From positions 25,933 to 89,932 of the forward strand of contig CAZTFU010000004.1 in assembly GCA_964612925.1 (NCBI GenBank): DNA of 64,000 nucleotides, given 5' to 3'. How positions within the stretch are numbered: the stretch's first letter is position 1; the number at the start of each line of letters is the position of its first letter. A model generated the notes under the pieces. The model did not search any database, had not been told where the DNA came from, and was given only the letters and a program-made list of their open reading frames with translations. The DNA comes from Phil1 sp964612925 (GTDB taxonomy: Bacteria > Bacillota > Clostridia > Christensenellales > CAG-138). This document shows positions 51,285 to 59,929 of the stretch, piece by piece. Made by a program: the position numbers and the translations under genes.

Positions 51285-53339
51285 ATGGAAGCGCACGGTA
51301 CAAAACCGCTTATTCTTGCGCCCGTAGGCGGAGCGGAACAACTAAAGGCCGCGCTTCGCTGCGGAGCGGATGCGGTATATCTTGGCGCAAAGGGCTTTAA
51401 TGCGCGGCGCAATGCGGAAAACTTCGGCGAAACGGATCTAAAGCAGGCCGTGGCGGAGTGCCACAGGCGCGGCGTAAAGGTTTTTGTAACGCTGAATACG
51501 CTTGTTGCCGACGATGAGCTTGATTCGCTTACCGCGGAGCTTGACGATATCGCCGCCGCGCAGGCAGATGCCGTTATAGTGCAGGATATGGGTGTTGCGG
51601 CGCTTGTTAAGGCGCGGTATCCATCGCTTGCGCTTTATGCTTCCACACAAACCACCGTGCACAATGCACAAGGGGCCGTTCTGCTTGAAAGGCTCGGCTT
51701 TGCGCAGGTTGTGCTTGCACGAGAGCTTTCCGCGGATGAAATCGCCGCCATACATGCCGCCTCCCCAATACAGATAGAATGCTTCGTACACGGTGCGCAT
51801 TGCATGAGCATGAGCGGCGCATGCTATCTCAGCGCAATGATAGGCGGCAGGAGCGGCAACCGCGGCGCATGTGCGCAGCCGTGCAGACTCAATTTCAGGC
51901 TTGGGAAAAAGGAACGTGCACTCTCGCTCAAGGATATGTCTTTGATAGAACACATGGAGGAGCTTGATAAAAGCGGCATACACGCCCTTAAAATAGAGGG
52001 GCGCATGAAGCGGCCCGAGTATGTTGCCGCCGCCGTTACCGCCTGCAAGCAGGCACAGCGTGGCGAAAGGCCCGATATGGAAACGCTGAAGGCCGTTTTT
52101 TCAAGGAGCGGCTTTACGGACGGTTATTATACCGCTCACCGCACGGCGGGAATGTTCGGTGCGCGCAGTAAGGAGGATGTGGTTTCCGCGGCACAGGTGT
52201 TGCCGCAACTTGCCGCGCTCTATGCAAACGAACCGCAGACGATACCGCTTTATGCATTTTTTGAGGCGCACTTGGGCAAAGCATCATGCCTTACGCTAAG
52301 TGACGGCGAACACACGGCCCATATAGAGGGCATAAGTGCAGAGCGGGCAAAAACACAGCCACTGACGTGCGACGCCGCAAAAAAGGCCATATCTCAAACC
52401 GGCGGCACTCCGTATTATATAGAGAATATTGAATTTGATATAGAGGATGGGGTGATTCTGCCCGTATCCGCACTTAAAACCCTGCGTCGCGAAGCGATAG
52501 CCGAGCTTGACGCACTGCGCACAAAGCGTGAACCGTATGAAAACACGGGTGCGCGATTAAAACGGCTTGAACCGCATATCATAAGCGGTTCCCCCAAAAT
52601 ACGCTTGCGCTTTGAACGGGCTGATCAGCTTTTTCCTTGCGAAGAGGCGGAGGCGATAATACTCGGCATTGACGAAATAATTGCACATACAGAGCTTATC
52701 GATAAGCTTGGTGCAAGGCTTTACTGCGAATTGCCCGCGCTGTGCTTCCCGTCCGATATGCTAAAGCTTCGTGAAAAACTTTGTACATTAAAGCGGCTTG
52801 GGCTTGAACACGTTGTTGCGGACAATTTGGGTCAGGTACAGCTTGGCCTTGAAATGGGCTTTAAGGTGCATGGAGATACATCGCTTAACATAATGAACGG
52901 CGCATCGCTTGAGGTGTTTAAGTCACTTGGCCTTGAGGATGCAACACTTTCATTTGAACTGAAAATGAACCGCATACGCGCGCTCGGCGGCGATATGAAA
53001 CGCGGCATAGTGGGCTACGGCTATCTTGCGCTTATGAAAATGCGCGCCTGTCCCGCACGCTATGAGCATGGCTGTGGTAATTGCACGGGTAAAAACGTGC
53101 TTACGGACGAAAAGCACGAACGCTTCACCATGCTTTGCCGCGACAGAAAATATTCGGAACTGCTGAACAGCGTGCCGCTCTACATAGGCGACAAGCCATA
53201 TGGCGGCATAGACTTTGTAACGCTGCGCTATACTGTCGAATCAAGGGAAGAGGCGCAGCGCATATATACGCTTTTCACCGAAAAGCAACCGCCCGATTTT
53301 CGCCGCACGGCAGGGCTGTATTACAGGGATCTGCAATAA
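51285..53339 (+). CDS. U32 family peptidase-like protein, RlhA type
   Basis: 684 residues. N-terminal U32 domain: LAPVGGAEQLKAALRCGADA, AVYLGAKGFNARRNAENF, LYASTQTTVHNAQGAVLLER, and the U32 signature ECFVHGAHCMSMSGACYLSA with cysteines, then ALKIEGRMKRPEYVAAAV. The C-terminal half has further conserved cysteines (RMACPARYEHGCGNC-like: MRACPARYEHGCGNCTG) and a DUF3656-like insertion. Long U32 proteins of this layout include RlhA, which hydroxylates 23S rRNA C2501 using iron-sulfur chemistry; I infer RNA hydroxylation rather than proteolysis. AAAGGAG precedes the ATG. Last gene of its operon. Confidence 0.85.
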   Translation: MEAHGTKPLILAPVGGAEQLKAALRCGADAVYLGAKGFNARRNAENFGETDLKQAVAECHRRGVKVFVTLNTLVADDELDSLTAELDDIAAAQADAVIVQDMGVAALVKARYPSLALYASTQTTVHNAQGAVLLERLGFAQVVLARELSADEIAAIHAASPIQIECFVHGAHCMSMSGACYLSAMIGGRSGNRGACAQPCRLNFRLGKKERALSLKDMSLIEHMEELDKSGIHALKIEGRMKRPEYVAAAVTACKQAQRGERPDMETLKAVFSRSGFTDGYYTAHRTAGMFGARSKEDVVSAAQVLPQLAALYANEPQTIPLYAFFEAHLGKASCLTLSDGEHTAHIEGISAERAKTQPLTCDAAKKAISQTGGTPYYIENIEFDIEDGVILPVSALKTLRREAIAELDALRTKREPYENTGARLKRLEPHIISGSPKIRLRFERADQLFPCEEAEAIILGIDEIIAHTELIDKLGARLYCELPALCFPSDMLKLREKLCTLKRLGLEHVVADNLGQVQLGLEMGFKVHGDTSLNIMNGASLEVFKSLGLEDATLSFELKMNRIRALGGDMKRGIVGYGYLALMKMRACPARYEHGCGNCTGKNVLTDEKHERFTMLCRDRKYSELLNSVPLYIGDKPYGGIDFVTLRYTVESREEAQRIYTLFTEKQPPDFRRTAGLYYRDLQ

Positions 53340-53373
53340 GGCCGCACGGCCATATCAAAGCAACAAACAAACA

Positions 53374-53409
53374 AAATCCGACTCATGAGTATAATCATAA
53401 GTCGGATTT
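53374..53409. terminator. bidirectional terminator between U32 and liv genes
   Basis: Perfect 10-bp stem AAATCCGACT (53374-53383) with AGTCGGATTT (53400-53409). T-rich tails are present on both strands. Confidence 0.75.
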
Positions 53410-53444
53410 ACTGTTTTATATGGAGAAGTTCCGCAAATCACTCA

Positions 53445-54152
53445 TCAGCCGCCAAGGTAGGCCTTCTTTACCTCTTCCTTTTCAAGCAGTTCCGCGCCCG
53501 TGCCGCTAAGCGTTATTTTTCCCGTTTCAAGCACATATGCTCTGTCCGTTATCTTCAATGCCTTGTTTGCATTCTGCTCAACGAGCAGTATCGTAACGCC
53601 GCTTTGCCTAAGTTCCGCTATTATCGAGAATATCTGCTCTACCAATATCGGGGAAAGACCCATGCTGGGCTCGTCCATCATTATAAGCTTTGGCTTGCTC
53701 ATAAGCGCACGTGCCATTGCAAGCATTTGTTGTTCGCCGCCCGAAAGCGTGCCTGCCTCCTGCTTGCGGCGTTCCTTCAGCCGCGGGAAACGGTTAAACA
53801 CGTCCTCCACCGCATCCTCGGGTGCCCTGCCGAGCGTATATGCGCCCATCTCTATGTTTTCCATAACGCTCATGTGCGCAAACACGCGCCTTCCCTCGGG
53901 AACGTGAACAAGGCCGCGCGTGACTATCTTGTTCGGCTCCACATGCGCAATATCCTTGCCCATGAACTCTATCGAGCCGCTCTTTGGGTGCATAAGGCCC
54001 GACACGGTTTTAAGTATGGTGCTTTTACCTGCGCCGTTTGCACCTATCAGGGAAACTATCTCGCCCTCGTTCACCTCAAAGCTTATACCCTTAACGGCGT
54101 GTATCTTACCGTAATAAACGTGAACGTCGTTCACTTTAAGCATGGTGCCCAT
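53445..54152 (-). CDS. livF: branched-chain amino acid ABC transporter, ATPase LivF
   Basis: 235-residue cytoplasmic ATPase subunit. Walker A LIGANGAGKSTILKTV, signature GTLSGGEQQMLAMARAL, Walker B KLIMMDEPSMGLSP and switch LLVEQNANKAL are all intact; VYYGKIHAVKGISFEVNEG is the typical LivF N-terminus. With LivG it powers import. The ATG overlaps the livG stop (TAATG at 54152), giving coupled synthesis. Terminal gene of the liv operon. Confidence 0.93.
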   Translation of the reverse strand: MGTMLKVNDVHVYYGKIHAVKGISFEVNEGEIVSLIGANGAGKSTILKTVSGLMHPKSGSIEFMGKDIAHVEPNKIVTRGLVHVPEGRRVFAHMSVMENIEMGAYTLGRAPEDAVEDVFNRFPRLKERRKQEAGTLSGGEQQMLAMARALMSKPKLIMMDEPSMGLSPILVEQIFSIIAELRQSGVTILLVEQNANKALKITDRAYVLETGKITLSGTGAELLEKEEVKKAYLGG

Positions 54153-54979
54153 TATGCATCCTCCTTACCAAGATACGCTTCGATAACAACGGGGTTGTTC
54201 TTTATTTCATCGGGTGTGCCCTTTGCGATTATGCGGCCGTAGTTCAGCACGGCTATACCCTCGCATATGCCCATGACAAGCTTCATATCGTGCTCTATAA
54301 GCATTATGGCTATCTGGAATTCATCCCTTATTTTGCGTATGGTTTCCATAAGCTCCGCCGTTTCGGACGGGTTCATGCCCGCCGCCGGCTCGTCAAGCAG
54401 CAATATGCCGGGATTTGTTGCTAGCGAACGGACGATTTCAAGCCGCCTTTGTGCGCCGTAGGGCAGACTGCCCGCCTGATAGGAGACCATATCTTCCATA
54501 TGGAAAATGTGCAGCAGCTCCCGCACTCTCTCTTTTGCCCGTCTTTCCTCACGCCAATATTTGGGCAATCTCAGCATACCCTCGGCCACAGAGCATTTCA
54601 TTGAGTTATGCATGCCGATAAGCACGTTTTCCTCAACTGTAAGGTCCTTGAAAAGGCGAATGTTCTGGAATGTACGCGCAACGCCGCGGCGGTTCACCTC
54701 ATCCGTTGTCATGCCGAGCGTATCAACGCCGTTGACCAATATGGAGCCGCGCGTTGGGCGATAAACGTTGGTCAGCAGATTGAATATGGTCGTTTTCCCG
54801 GCACCGTTCGGGCCGATTATGCCGCATATCTCCGTGCGGCCTATGGCTATTGTAAATTCATCCACGGCACTGAGCCCGCCGAAGTCTATGCCAATGCGGC
54901 GACATTCGAGTATGGGCGTTTTGCCCAAATCCCTTTCGGGTATAAGGTTATAGCTGGGCTCCCTTACAAGCTTATTCAT
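54152..54979 (-). CDS. livG: branched-chain amino acid ABC transporter, ATPase LivG
   Basis: 275-residue cytoplasmic ATPase subunit. Walker A IIGPNGAGKTTIFNLL, signature LPYGAQRRLEIVRSLA (LivG variant of LSGGQ), Walker B GILLLDEPAAGMNPSE and switch IMLIEHDMKLVM are intact; the LivG-specific insertion VARTFQNIRLFKDLTV-...LIGMHNSM lies between. It overlaps livM by 4 bp (start ATG 54979, livM stop TGA) and livF by one base. Partner of LivF. Confidence 0.93.
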   Translation of the reverse strand: MNKLVREPSYNLIPERDLGKTPILECRRIGIDFGGLSAVDEFTIAIGRTEICGIIGPNGAGKTTIFNLLTNVYRPTRGSILVNGVDTLGMTTDEVNRRGVARTFQNIRLFKDLTVEENVLIGMHNSMKCSVAEGMLRLPKYWREERRAKERVRELLHIFHMEDMVSYQAGSLPYGAQRRLEIVRSLATNPGILLLDEPAAGMNPSETAELMETIRKIRDEFQIAIMLIEHDMKLVMGICEGIAVLNYGRIIAKGTPDEIKNNPVVIEAYLGKEDA

Positions 54980-56016
54980 GCTTCTTCCGCTCCTTTCTTG
55001 CGCCTGCCGCGCTTAAAGGAAGAAAACATTTCCCCGTTCACGACCTTTTCTATTATGCGCTTCATGGAAAAATCGTACCTGCCGAGCAATCCTGACGGTT
55101 TGAATATCATGGTAACTATAAGCAGCAGCGAATAGACTATCATGCGGTAATCGTCAAATGCGCGCAGTGCCTCGGGCGCGGCGGTAAGTACTATTGCGGC
55201 CACTATACTGCCCGCCATTGAGCCCATGCCGCCAAGCACTACCATTACAAGAATTTCTATCGACTTCATAAAGCCGAAGTTTGACGGGTTAAGTATGCCT
55301 ATATACCCCGCATATAGCGCACCTGCGGCACCCGCAAACGCGGCGGACATGCTGAAGGCAAGCGTTTTATAATATGTGGTGTTTATGCCGCAGGATTCGG
55401 CCGCTATTTCGTTTTCGCGAATGGACAGCACGGCGCGGCCGTGGCGGGATTTCATAAACGTGTGTATGAGGAAGCAGGTAAGCCCCACCATAAGCCATGC
55501 GTTTACAAACGTTGTGGTCTTGGGTATGCTTTGCAGGCCCGCCGCACCGTTTGTAAGCTTAAAGCCGAGAACCGAATCGATATTCAGCAGCACCACGCGG
55601 ATTATTTCGCCAAAGCCAAGCGTGATTATTGCAAGGTAGTCGCCCTTCAATCTCAGCGCAGGTATGCCTATAAGCACACCGAAAAGGCCCGCGACCACAG
55701 CCCCTATAACTATGCCTATCGGGAATGCAATGTCGGATGGTATATTTGTGCGCGTCATGAATATTGCGCTTGCATATGCGCCGACCGCCATGAAGCCCGC
55801 GTGGCCAAGCGGAAGCTGACCCAAATAGCCCGTTGAAACGTTAAGGGACACGGCCAATATCACCTGAATTGCGATAAGCATTGCAACCTTGGTAACAAAG
55901 TTAGGCAGTGCGCCGCCCGTGAACAGCGCATTGCCGCCCACTATGAACGCCGCAAACAGCACGGTGTTTATTATATATGCCGCCCATTTGGGCAGAACGA
56001 ATCGTTTTTCTTTCAT
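54976..56016 (-). CDS. livM: branched-chain amino acid ABC transporter, permease LivM
   Basis: 346-residue inner-membrane permease with about 9-10 helices. Characteristic segments are NVSTGYLGQLPLGHAGFMAVGAY near the start, LRLKGDYLAIITLGFGEIIR (ATPase-coupling EAA-like loop) and VVLGGMGSMAGSIVAAIVLT near the end. The C-terminus carries a basic tail (FKRGRRKKGAEEA). ATG 56016 is preferred over the TTG at 56022. It pairs with LivH to form the translocation path. Confidence 0.92.
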   Translation of the reverse strand: MKEKRFVLPKWAAYIINTVLFAAFIVGGNALFTGGALPNFVTKVAMLIAIQVILAVSLNVSTGYLGQLPLGHAGFMAVGAYASAIFMTRTNIPSDIAFPIGIVIGAVVAGLFGVLIGIPALRLKGDYLAIITLGFGEIIRVVLLNIDSVLGFKLTNGAAGLQSIPKTTTFVNAWLMVGLTCFLIHTFMKSRHGRAVLSIRENEIAAESCGINTTYYKTLAFSMSAAFAGAAGALYAGYIGILNPSNFGFMKSIEILVMVVLGGMGSMAGSIVAAIVLTAAPEALRAFDDYRMIVYSLLLIVTMIFKPSGLLGRYDFSMKRIIEKVVNGEMFSSFKRGRRKKGAEEA

Positions 56017-56031
56017 GTTCAAAACCCCGCG

Positions 56032-56919
56032 TTAAACCTTTTCCGTCATCGGGCGACCCATAAGCCCTGTGGGCTTGAACAGCAGCACGATTATAAGTAT
56101 TGCGAACACAACGCCGTCCTTCCACACGCTCAGTCCCGCCGCGGAAACAAGCGTTTCCGCTATGCCTATGGCAAAGCCGCCCGCGACCGCCCCGGGTATT
56201 GAGCCTATGCCGCCGAGCACCGCCGCAACGAATGCCTTAAGTCCCAGCATGGAACCCATCGTGGGCGTGGCCTTCGGGTATGCACAGCAGTAAAGCACGC
56301 TGCCTATGCCTGCAAGCGCGCTACCCACCGCAAACGTGAACGATATGGTCTTATTTATATTTATGCCCATAAGCTGCGCCGCACCCGGATCCTCGCTTAC
56401 GGCACGCATTGCTTTGCCCATGCGGGTTTTCTTGACCAGCAATGTGAGCGCAACCATGGATATGCCTGCCACCACTATGGTTACCAGCGCTTCAACGGGC
56501 AAAGAAACCTGTCCCAATTGGATAGGCTCCGCCGAAATCACCGTGGGTATAACGCGGGCGTTTGCGCCGAATATAAGCTGCGCCACGTTTTCCAAAAAGT
56601 ATGAAACGCCAATGGCGGTTATAAGCAGCGATATGCGCGGGGACTGCCTAAGCGGCTTATACGCCGCCTTTTCGATAAGCACGCCAAGCACCACACACCC
56701 CGCAACTGCCGCTATAAGCGCGATTATCGGGTTGAGTGCGAACTGCGCCATCATCATCCATGCTATATATGCACCCACCATTATGATGTCACCGTGGGCA
56801 AAGTTCAGCAGCATTATTATGCCGTAAACCATGCTGTATCCCAAGGCCACAAGCGCATATATGGAACCCGACTGAAGGCCGTTTATGAGCTGCTTTATTA
56901 TAGTAGTAAAAACTGACAT
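56032..56919 (-). CDS. livH: branched-chain amino acid ABC transporter, permease LivH
   Basis: 295-residue inner-membrane permease with about 8 helices. LivH landmarks are QLINGLQSGSIYALVALGYS and MVYGIIMLLNFAHGDIIMVG at the start, AYKPLRQSPRISLLITAIGV, and LGGIGSIPGAVAGGFAIGIAE near the end. The ribosome site is modest (CAGGTT). First permease gene after the binding protein, separated by a 190-bp structured gap that may lower expression relative to livJ. Confidence 0.92.
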   Translation of the reverse strand: MSVFTTIIKQLINGLQSGSIYALVALGYSMVYGIIMLLNFAHGDIIMVGAYIAWMMMAQFALNPIIALIAAVAGCVVLGVLIEKAAYKPLRQSPRISLLITAIGVSYFLENVAQLIFGANARVIPTVISAEPIQLGQVSLPVEALVTIVVAGISMVALTLLVKKTRMGKAMRAVSEDPGAAQLMGININKTISFTFAVGSALAGIGSVLYCCAYPKATPTMGSMLGLKAFVAAVLGGIGSIPGAVAGGFAIGIAETLVSAAGLSVWKDGVVFAILIIVLLFKPTGLMGRPMTEKV

Positions 56920-57111
56920 AACCTGAGAGCAAACCTTTCAAAATCAAATTGCCTTAAATAAAATGCGGCGGGAAAGGGGCTAAACCTTTTTGGGTACAAG
57001 GAGCACAATGGAGAAACTGCGACCCCGTCCCCGCCGCGCCCGTACACGGGTCAAGGCAACGAACCCGTGTGCGGACTGTCAAAAGAGAAACCTGATCCGT
57101 AAATAGGAAGC
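56920..57111 (-). promoter_or_regulatory. structured intercistronic region between livJ and livH
   Basis: 192 bp without a gene. It can pair GCGGCGGG (56965-56972) with CCCGCCGC (57030-57037), and contains ACACGGGT (57044-57051) with ACCCGTGT (57063-57070). No long T-run follows on the minus strand. It is probably an mRNA-stability or partial-termination element that keeps the binding protein more abundant than the permeases; this is inference. Confidence 0.5.
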
Positions 57112-58296
57112 TTAATACATCATTTCAAACTTTTCTTCGCCGTCAACAAGCTTCATTATAACGGCGCTCTTTATGGGGTTGTTGTTTTCGTCAAAGGTAT
57201 AGCCCGATTCGCTGGTGATACCCTTCACGTTGGGACCTTCGCTCTTTATTGCGTCTATAACGGCCTGCTTGTATTCTTCGCTTCCACACTCATAGCCGCT
57301 TTGTTCGGCCTTCTCAAGTGCCGCGCAGAGTACCATTGCGGCATCGTATGCGGTGGCCGCGAACATGTTCAAAGTGCTCTTATCATAGCTTGCGGCAAAG
57401 TCAGCCTCGAACTGCTTTACTTCTTCGGTGGAGCCGGGTGCATAGCCGCTGCAATAGTAGCTGCCCTCAAGTGCCTCCGCGGATGCATATTTGCTTACGC
57501 CGCCCCAGCCGTCGCCGCCGAGGAGAGTGCAGTTTACACCAACCTGACGGGCCTGAGTTGCGATAAGGCCGTCATCCTCATAATAGTTGGGGCAGAATAC
57601 CACATCGGGTGCGGCGGCCGCAATATTGGTCAGCTGGCTCTTGAAGTCAACGTCGCCCTTGGCGTAACCTTCTTCGGCAACTATGGTTATACCGAGTTCC
57701 GCAGCCTTTGCCTTAAATGCTTCCGCAACGCCCTGTGCGTAATCGTTACCTGTCTGGGCAAATATTGCGGCGGTGCTTGCATTAAGCACGTCCTTGGCAA
57801 AGCCCGCCATCTTTTCGCCCTGGAAGGGGTCTATAAAGCAGGTACGGAATGCATTGGAGTAAACGGTGCCATCCTCCTTAACGGTAACGGCCGCCGCCGT
57901 TGCGCTCGGGGTTATCATGGGCATATTCACGGCCGCCGCCTCGCCCACGACCGCAAGAGTGTTGCTCGTAAGCACGTCACCCAAAAGTGCGGTTATACCA
58001 TCATCAACCATTCTCGTGAATGCGGTTACAGCCTCGGTATCGTCGCCCTTGTTATCGTAGATTACAAGCTCGATCTTCTTGCCGTTTATGCCGCCCGCCT
58101 CATTTACCTTATTAAAGTAAAGCTCCGCGCCGTTGCGCACGCCAAGGCCGTATGCGGCGTATTCACCCGTGTGCGGCCCGAGTATGCCTACCTTTATGGT
58201 GTCACCGTCGGATGACGAACCGTTTCCGTTCGAACACCCGACAAACATTACCGCAGCCATTACCGCTGCCATTACCAGTGCAAATACCCGTTTCAT
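57112..58296 (-). CDS. livJ: branched-chain amino acid ABC transporter, substrate-binding lipoprotein LivJ
   Basis: 394 residues. Lipoprotein signal with lipobox AVMFVGCSNG (Cys about 21), a Gly/Ser linker, then a type I periplasmic-binding fold: IKVGILGPHTGEYAAYGLGV, YFNKVNEAGGINGKKIELVI and LGDVLTSNTLAVVGEAAAVN (ligand-binding SNT-type loop), IFAQTGNDYAQGVAEAF hinge, and GVNCTLLGGDGWGG. It binds Leu/Ile/Val or related amino acids outside the membrane and hands them to LivHM. Its mRNA leader contains a terminator and a hydrophobic leader ORF, so expression is probably controlled by attenuation. Confidence 0.92.
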   Translation of the reverse strand: MKRVFALVMAAVMAAVMFVGCSNGNGSSSDGDTIKVGILGPHTGEYAAYGLGVRNGAELYFNKVNEAGGINGKKIELVIYDNKGDDTEAVTAFTRMVDDGITALLGDVLTSNTLAVVGEAAAVNMPMITPSATAAAVTVKEDGTVYSNAFRTCFIDPFQGEKMAGFAKDVLNASTAAIFAQTGNDYAQGVAEAFKAKAAELGITIVAEEGYAKGDVDFKSQLTNIAAAAPDVVFCPNYYEDDGLIATQARQVGVNCTLLGGDGWGGVSKYASAEALEGSYYCSGYAPGSTEEVKQFEADFAASYDKSTLNMFAATAYDAAMVLCAALEKAEQSGYECGSEEYKQAVIDAIKSEGPNVKGITSESGYTFDENNNPIKSAVIMKLVDGEEKFEMMY

Positions 58297-58338
58297 TTTT
58301 TGCTTTCCTCCGTTTGGTGCAAATAAATTTGGTTTTGT

Positions 58339-58382
58339 TAAAAAATAAAAGCGGCCCCCTTTTTTCTTAAAGGAGAACCGCC
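58339..58382 (-). terminator. predicted attenuator terminator before livJ
   Basis: On the minus strand GCGG and CTCCTTT pair with AAAGGGG and CCGC (58351-58381), followed by TTTTATTTTTT (58339-58350). It lies after the leader ORF and before the livJ start, so most transcripts would end here unless it is disrupted. Its 5' arm (58372-58382) can instead pair with the end of the leader ORF (58413-58424): GGAGA with TCTCC and CGCC with GGCG. Confidence 0.7.
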
Positions 58383-58404
58383 TAATTTTTCGCGTTTGTA
58401 TTCG

Positions 58405-58569
58405 CTATGCTCGGCGTGCTCTCCTGCCCGTAATTATTACAAGGCTAATAAGGCTGCGTATAATCAGCCCTACAAGAATAAGGAGACCCGCAAGCGCGAA
58501 TCGAGTTTCAAATTCAAGCGCAGAAAGCGAAGCCATCGCACACAAAACCGATGTGAACATCTTTGCCAT
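58405..58569 (-). CDS. 54-residue leader peptide rich in Leu, Ile and Val
   Basis: Short frame on the minus strand, ATG 58569 to TAG 58405-58407, with GGAAAGGAG upstream and a good promoter 50 nt away. Residues 26-46 (LAGLLILVGLIIRSLISLVI and one more Ile) contain 15 branched-chain residues out of 21. The end of the ORF (58413-58424) can form an antiterminator with the downstream terminator arm. The pattern fits a leader peptide whose slow translation under Leu/Ile/Val shortage would open the liv operon. A small membrane protein is the alternative, since the same segment could be a transmembrane helix. Confidence 0.6.
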   Translation of the reverse strand: MAKMFTSVLCAMASLSALEFETRFALAGLLILVGLIIRSLISLVIITGRRARRA

Positions 58570-58617
58570 ACCGCGCTCCTTTCCGACGGATATCCCCCGT
58601 CCCGGAATTTTGTATAT

Positions 58618-58646
58618 AATATACTAACCCGAATAGGGATTGTCAA
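58618..58646 (-). promoter_or_regulatory. liv operon promoter
   Basis: Minus strand consensus TTGACA (58641-58646), 17-bp spacer, TATATT (58618-58623). Transcription would start near 58611, about 42 nt before the leader ORF. Confidence 0.8.
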
Positions 58647-58683
58647 CCCCAAATTTCACTAAATATTTTTTAGTTGTTCACAA

Positions 58684-59562
58684 TTATTGTATTTCGCCCG
58701 CATATGCTATGCCAAGTCCGCCGTTTTCTTCCGCTTCAAGGCGAACAAGCACGCCGACGGAATCATTTTGAGTGATGAAAATATCCGCATCTCTGAGAGC
58801 GGAAATAACGCGCTCGTTTGCGGAGTCGGTATCGTGGTTCGTATTCGTGCTTATTATCGCCGCCTTGGGCGAAACGGCCGCGGCAAATTCGTCACTCGTG
58901 GCATCAGGATTACCGTGGTTGCCCACCTTTAATACATCGGCGTGTATGTCCGCGCCAGAATAAAGCAGCGTATTCTCCTCCGCAAACTGCATATCCCCCG
59001 TAAAAAGCACGCTGTGACCGTTTGCATAAAGCATAAATACAAGCGAATTGTCGTTATCATCATCCTCATTCATCTCAAGAGGAGCAAGTACCCGTATATA
59101 TGCACCGCCGCCAAGCTCCATGGTGTCGCCCGCATAGAGCACGCGGCCTTCAAGCCCAAGCTTATCAAACTTTTTGTCAAGCTTTGCCTTCCCTGACTTG
59201 TTCGTTTCGGCAAAGTTGGCACGGTAGGCCGCCTTTATGGGAAATTTCTTTGAAAGCGCACTCAACCCGCCCGTATGGTCCTTGTGAGAGTGGGTAAGGA
59301 ACACTCCTTCCAATTCTTCAACACCGTAAAATTTAAGCAGGGCGCACAGCTCTTCCGCATTTTCCTTGCGACCCGTATCCACCATGTAATATTTGCCGTT
59401 TACGGCTATAAGCGCGGCATCTCCCTTTTGGGCGTTTATAAACAGCACCCACGTTTCGCCGAGTATGGCATCGGCCTTTGGCACGGTATGCTTACAACCC
59501 GTGCATAACATCATTAGCGCGGCAAGGCATGCGAATAAAACTGTTTTAACAATACCCTTCAT
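58684..59562 (-). CDS. MBL-fold lipoprotein, ComEC C-domain-like
   Basis: 292 residues. Lipoprotein signal with lipobox MMLCTGCKH (Cys about 23), then a metallo-beta-lactamase-fold domain: VLFINAQKGDAALIAVNGK, the metal motif FLTHSHKDHTGGL (HxHxDH), VLFTGDMQFAEE, VLKVGNHGNPDATS and IISTNTNHDTDS. This is the layout of the soluble nuclease-like domain of ComEC/Rec2 or of secreted ComEC-like hydrolases; here it stands alone, anchored outside. The substrate is unknown. TATAAT ends 6 nt before the ATG; AGGTGA at 13-18 nt is the only weak ribosome site. Confidence 0.8.
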   Translation of the reverse strand: MKGIVKTVLFACLAALMMLCTGCKHTVPKADAILGETWVLFINAQKGDAALIAVNGKYYMVDTGRKENAEELCALLKFYGVEELEGVFLTHSHKDHTGGLSALSKKFPIKAAYRANFAETNKSGKAKLDKKFDKLGLEGRVLYAGDTMELGGGAYIRVLAPLEMNEDDDNDNSLVFMLYANGHSVLFTGDMQFAEENTLLYSGADIHADVLKVGNHGNPDATSDEFAAAVSPKAAIISTNTNHDTDSANERVISALRDADIFITQNDSVGVLVRLEAEENGGLGIAYAGEIQ

Positions 59563-59660
59563 GCGGATATTATATCACCTGTACGCCGCGGTATGTGCGG
59601 CATTTTTATGAACCATTTCGTGCAAATGCAAAAAAATGCGCCGCTGATTAAAAACAATGA

Positions 59661-59689
59661 TTGACAAGTGGGCAAAGTGCCGTTATAAT
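59661..59689 (+). promoter_or_regulatory. tRNA-Leu promoter
   Basis: Perfect TTGACA (59661-59666), 17-bp spacer, perfect TATAAT (59684-59689), 31 nt before the tRNA. Confidence 0.85.
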
Positions 59690-59720
59690 ATCTCTTGCAG
59701 CTTATGAATGGCGCATATTT

Positions 59721-59803
59721 GCGGTCATGGCGGAATCGGCAGACGCGTACGTTTGAGGGGCGTATGGGCAACCGTGTGAGTTCAAGTCTCACTGACCGCA
59801 CCA
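59721..59803 (+). tRNA. tRNA-Leu (anticodon GAG)
   Basis: 83 nt with acceptor GCGGTCA/TGACCGC, long D-arm, anticodon stem TACGT/GCGTA with loop TTGAGGG (GAG at 34-36), an 11-nt extended variable arm as in class II tRNAs, T-arm GTGAG TTCAAGT CTCAC and encoded CCA. It reads CUC and CUU Leu codons. Confidence 0.94.
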
Positions 59804-59811
59804 TAAGGAAA

Positions 59812-59844
59812 CGGCGATTTTCAAAAGAAAGTCGCCGCTTTTTT
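59812..59844 (+). terminator. tRNA-Leu terminator
   Basis: Stem CGGCGATTTTC (59812-59822) with GAAAGTCGCCG (59827-59837), then CTTTTTTG. Confidence 0.85.
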
Positions 59845-59929
59845 GTTTAAGAAAGAAAAGAGAAAATTTAAGGCCGAACGAACTCGGTTGCAAAAAAACG
59901 GAAGAAAGCACCCCAAGGAGAGTATCAGC

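Noticed and set aside
58297..58660. T-box riboswitch before livJ
   Set aside because: No conserved T-box sequence of the GGTGG...ACCGCG kind and no specifier-loop layout; leader-peptide attenuation explains the elements better.
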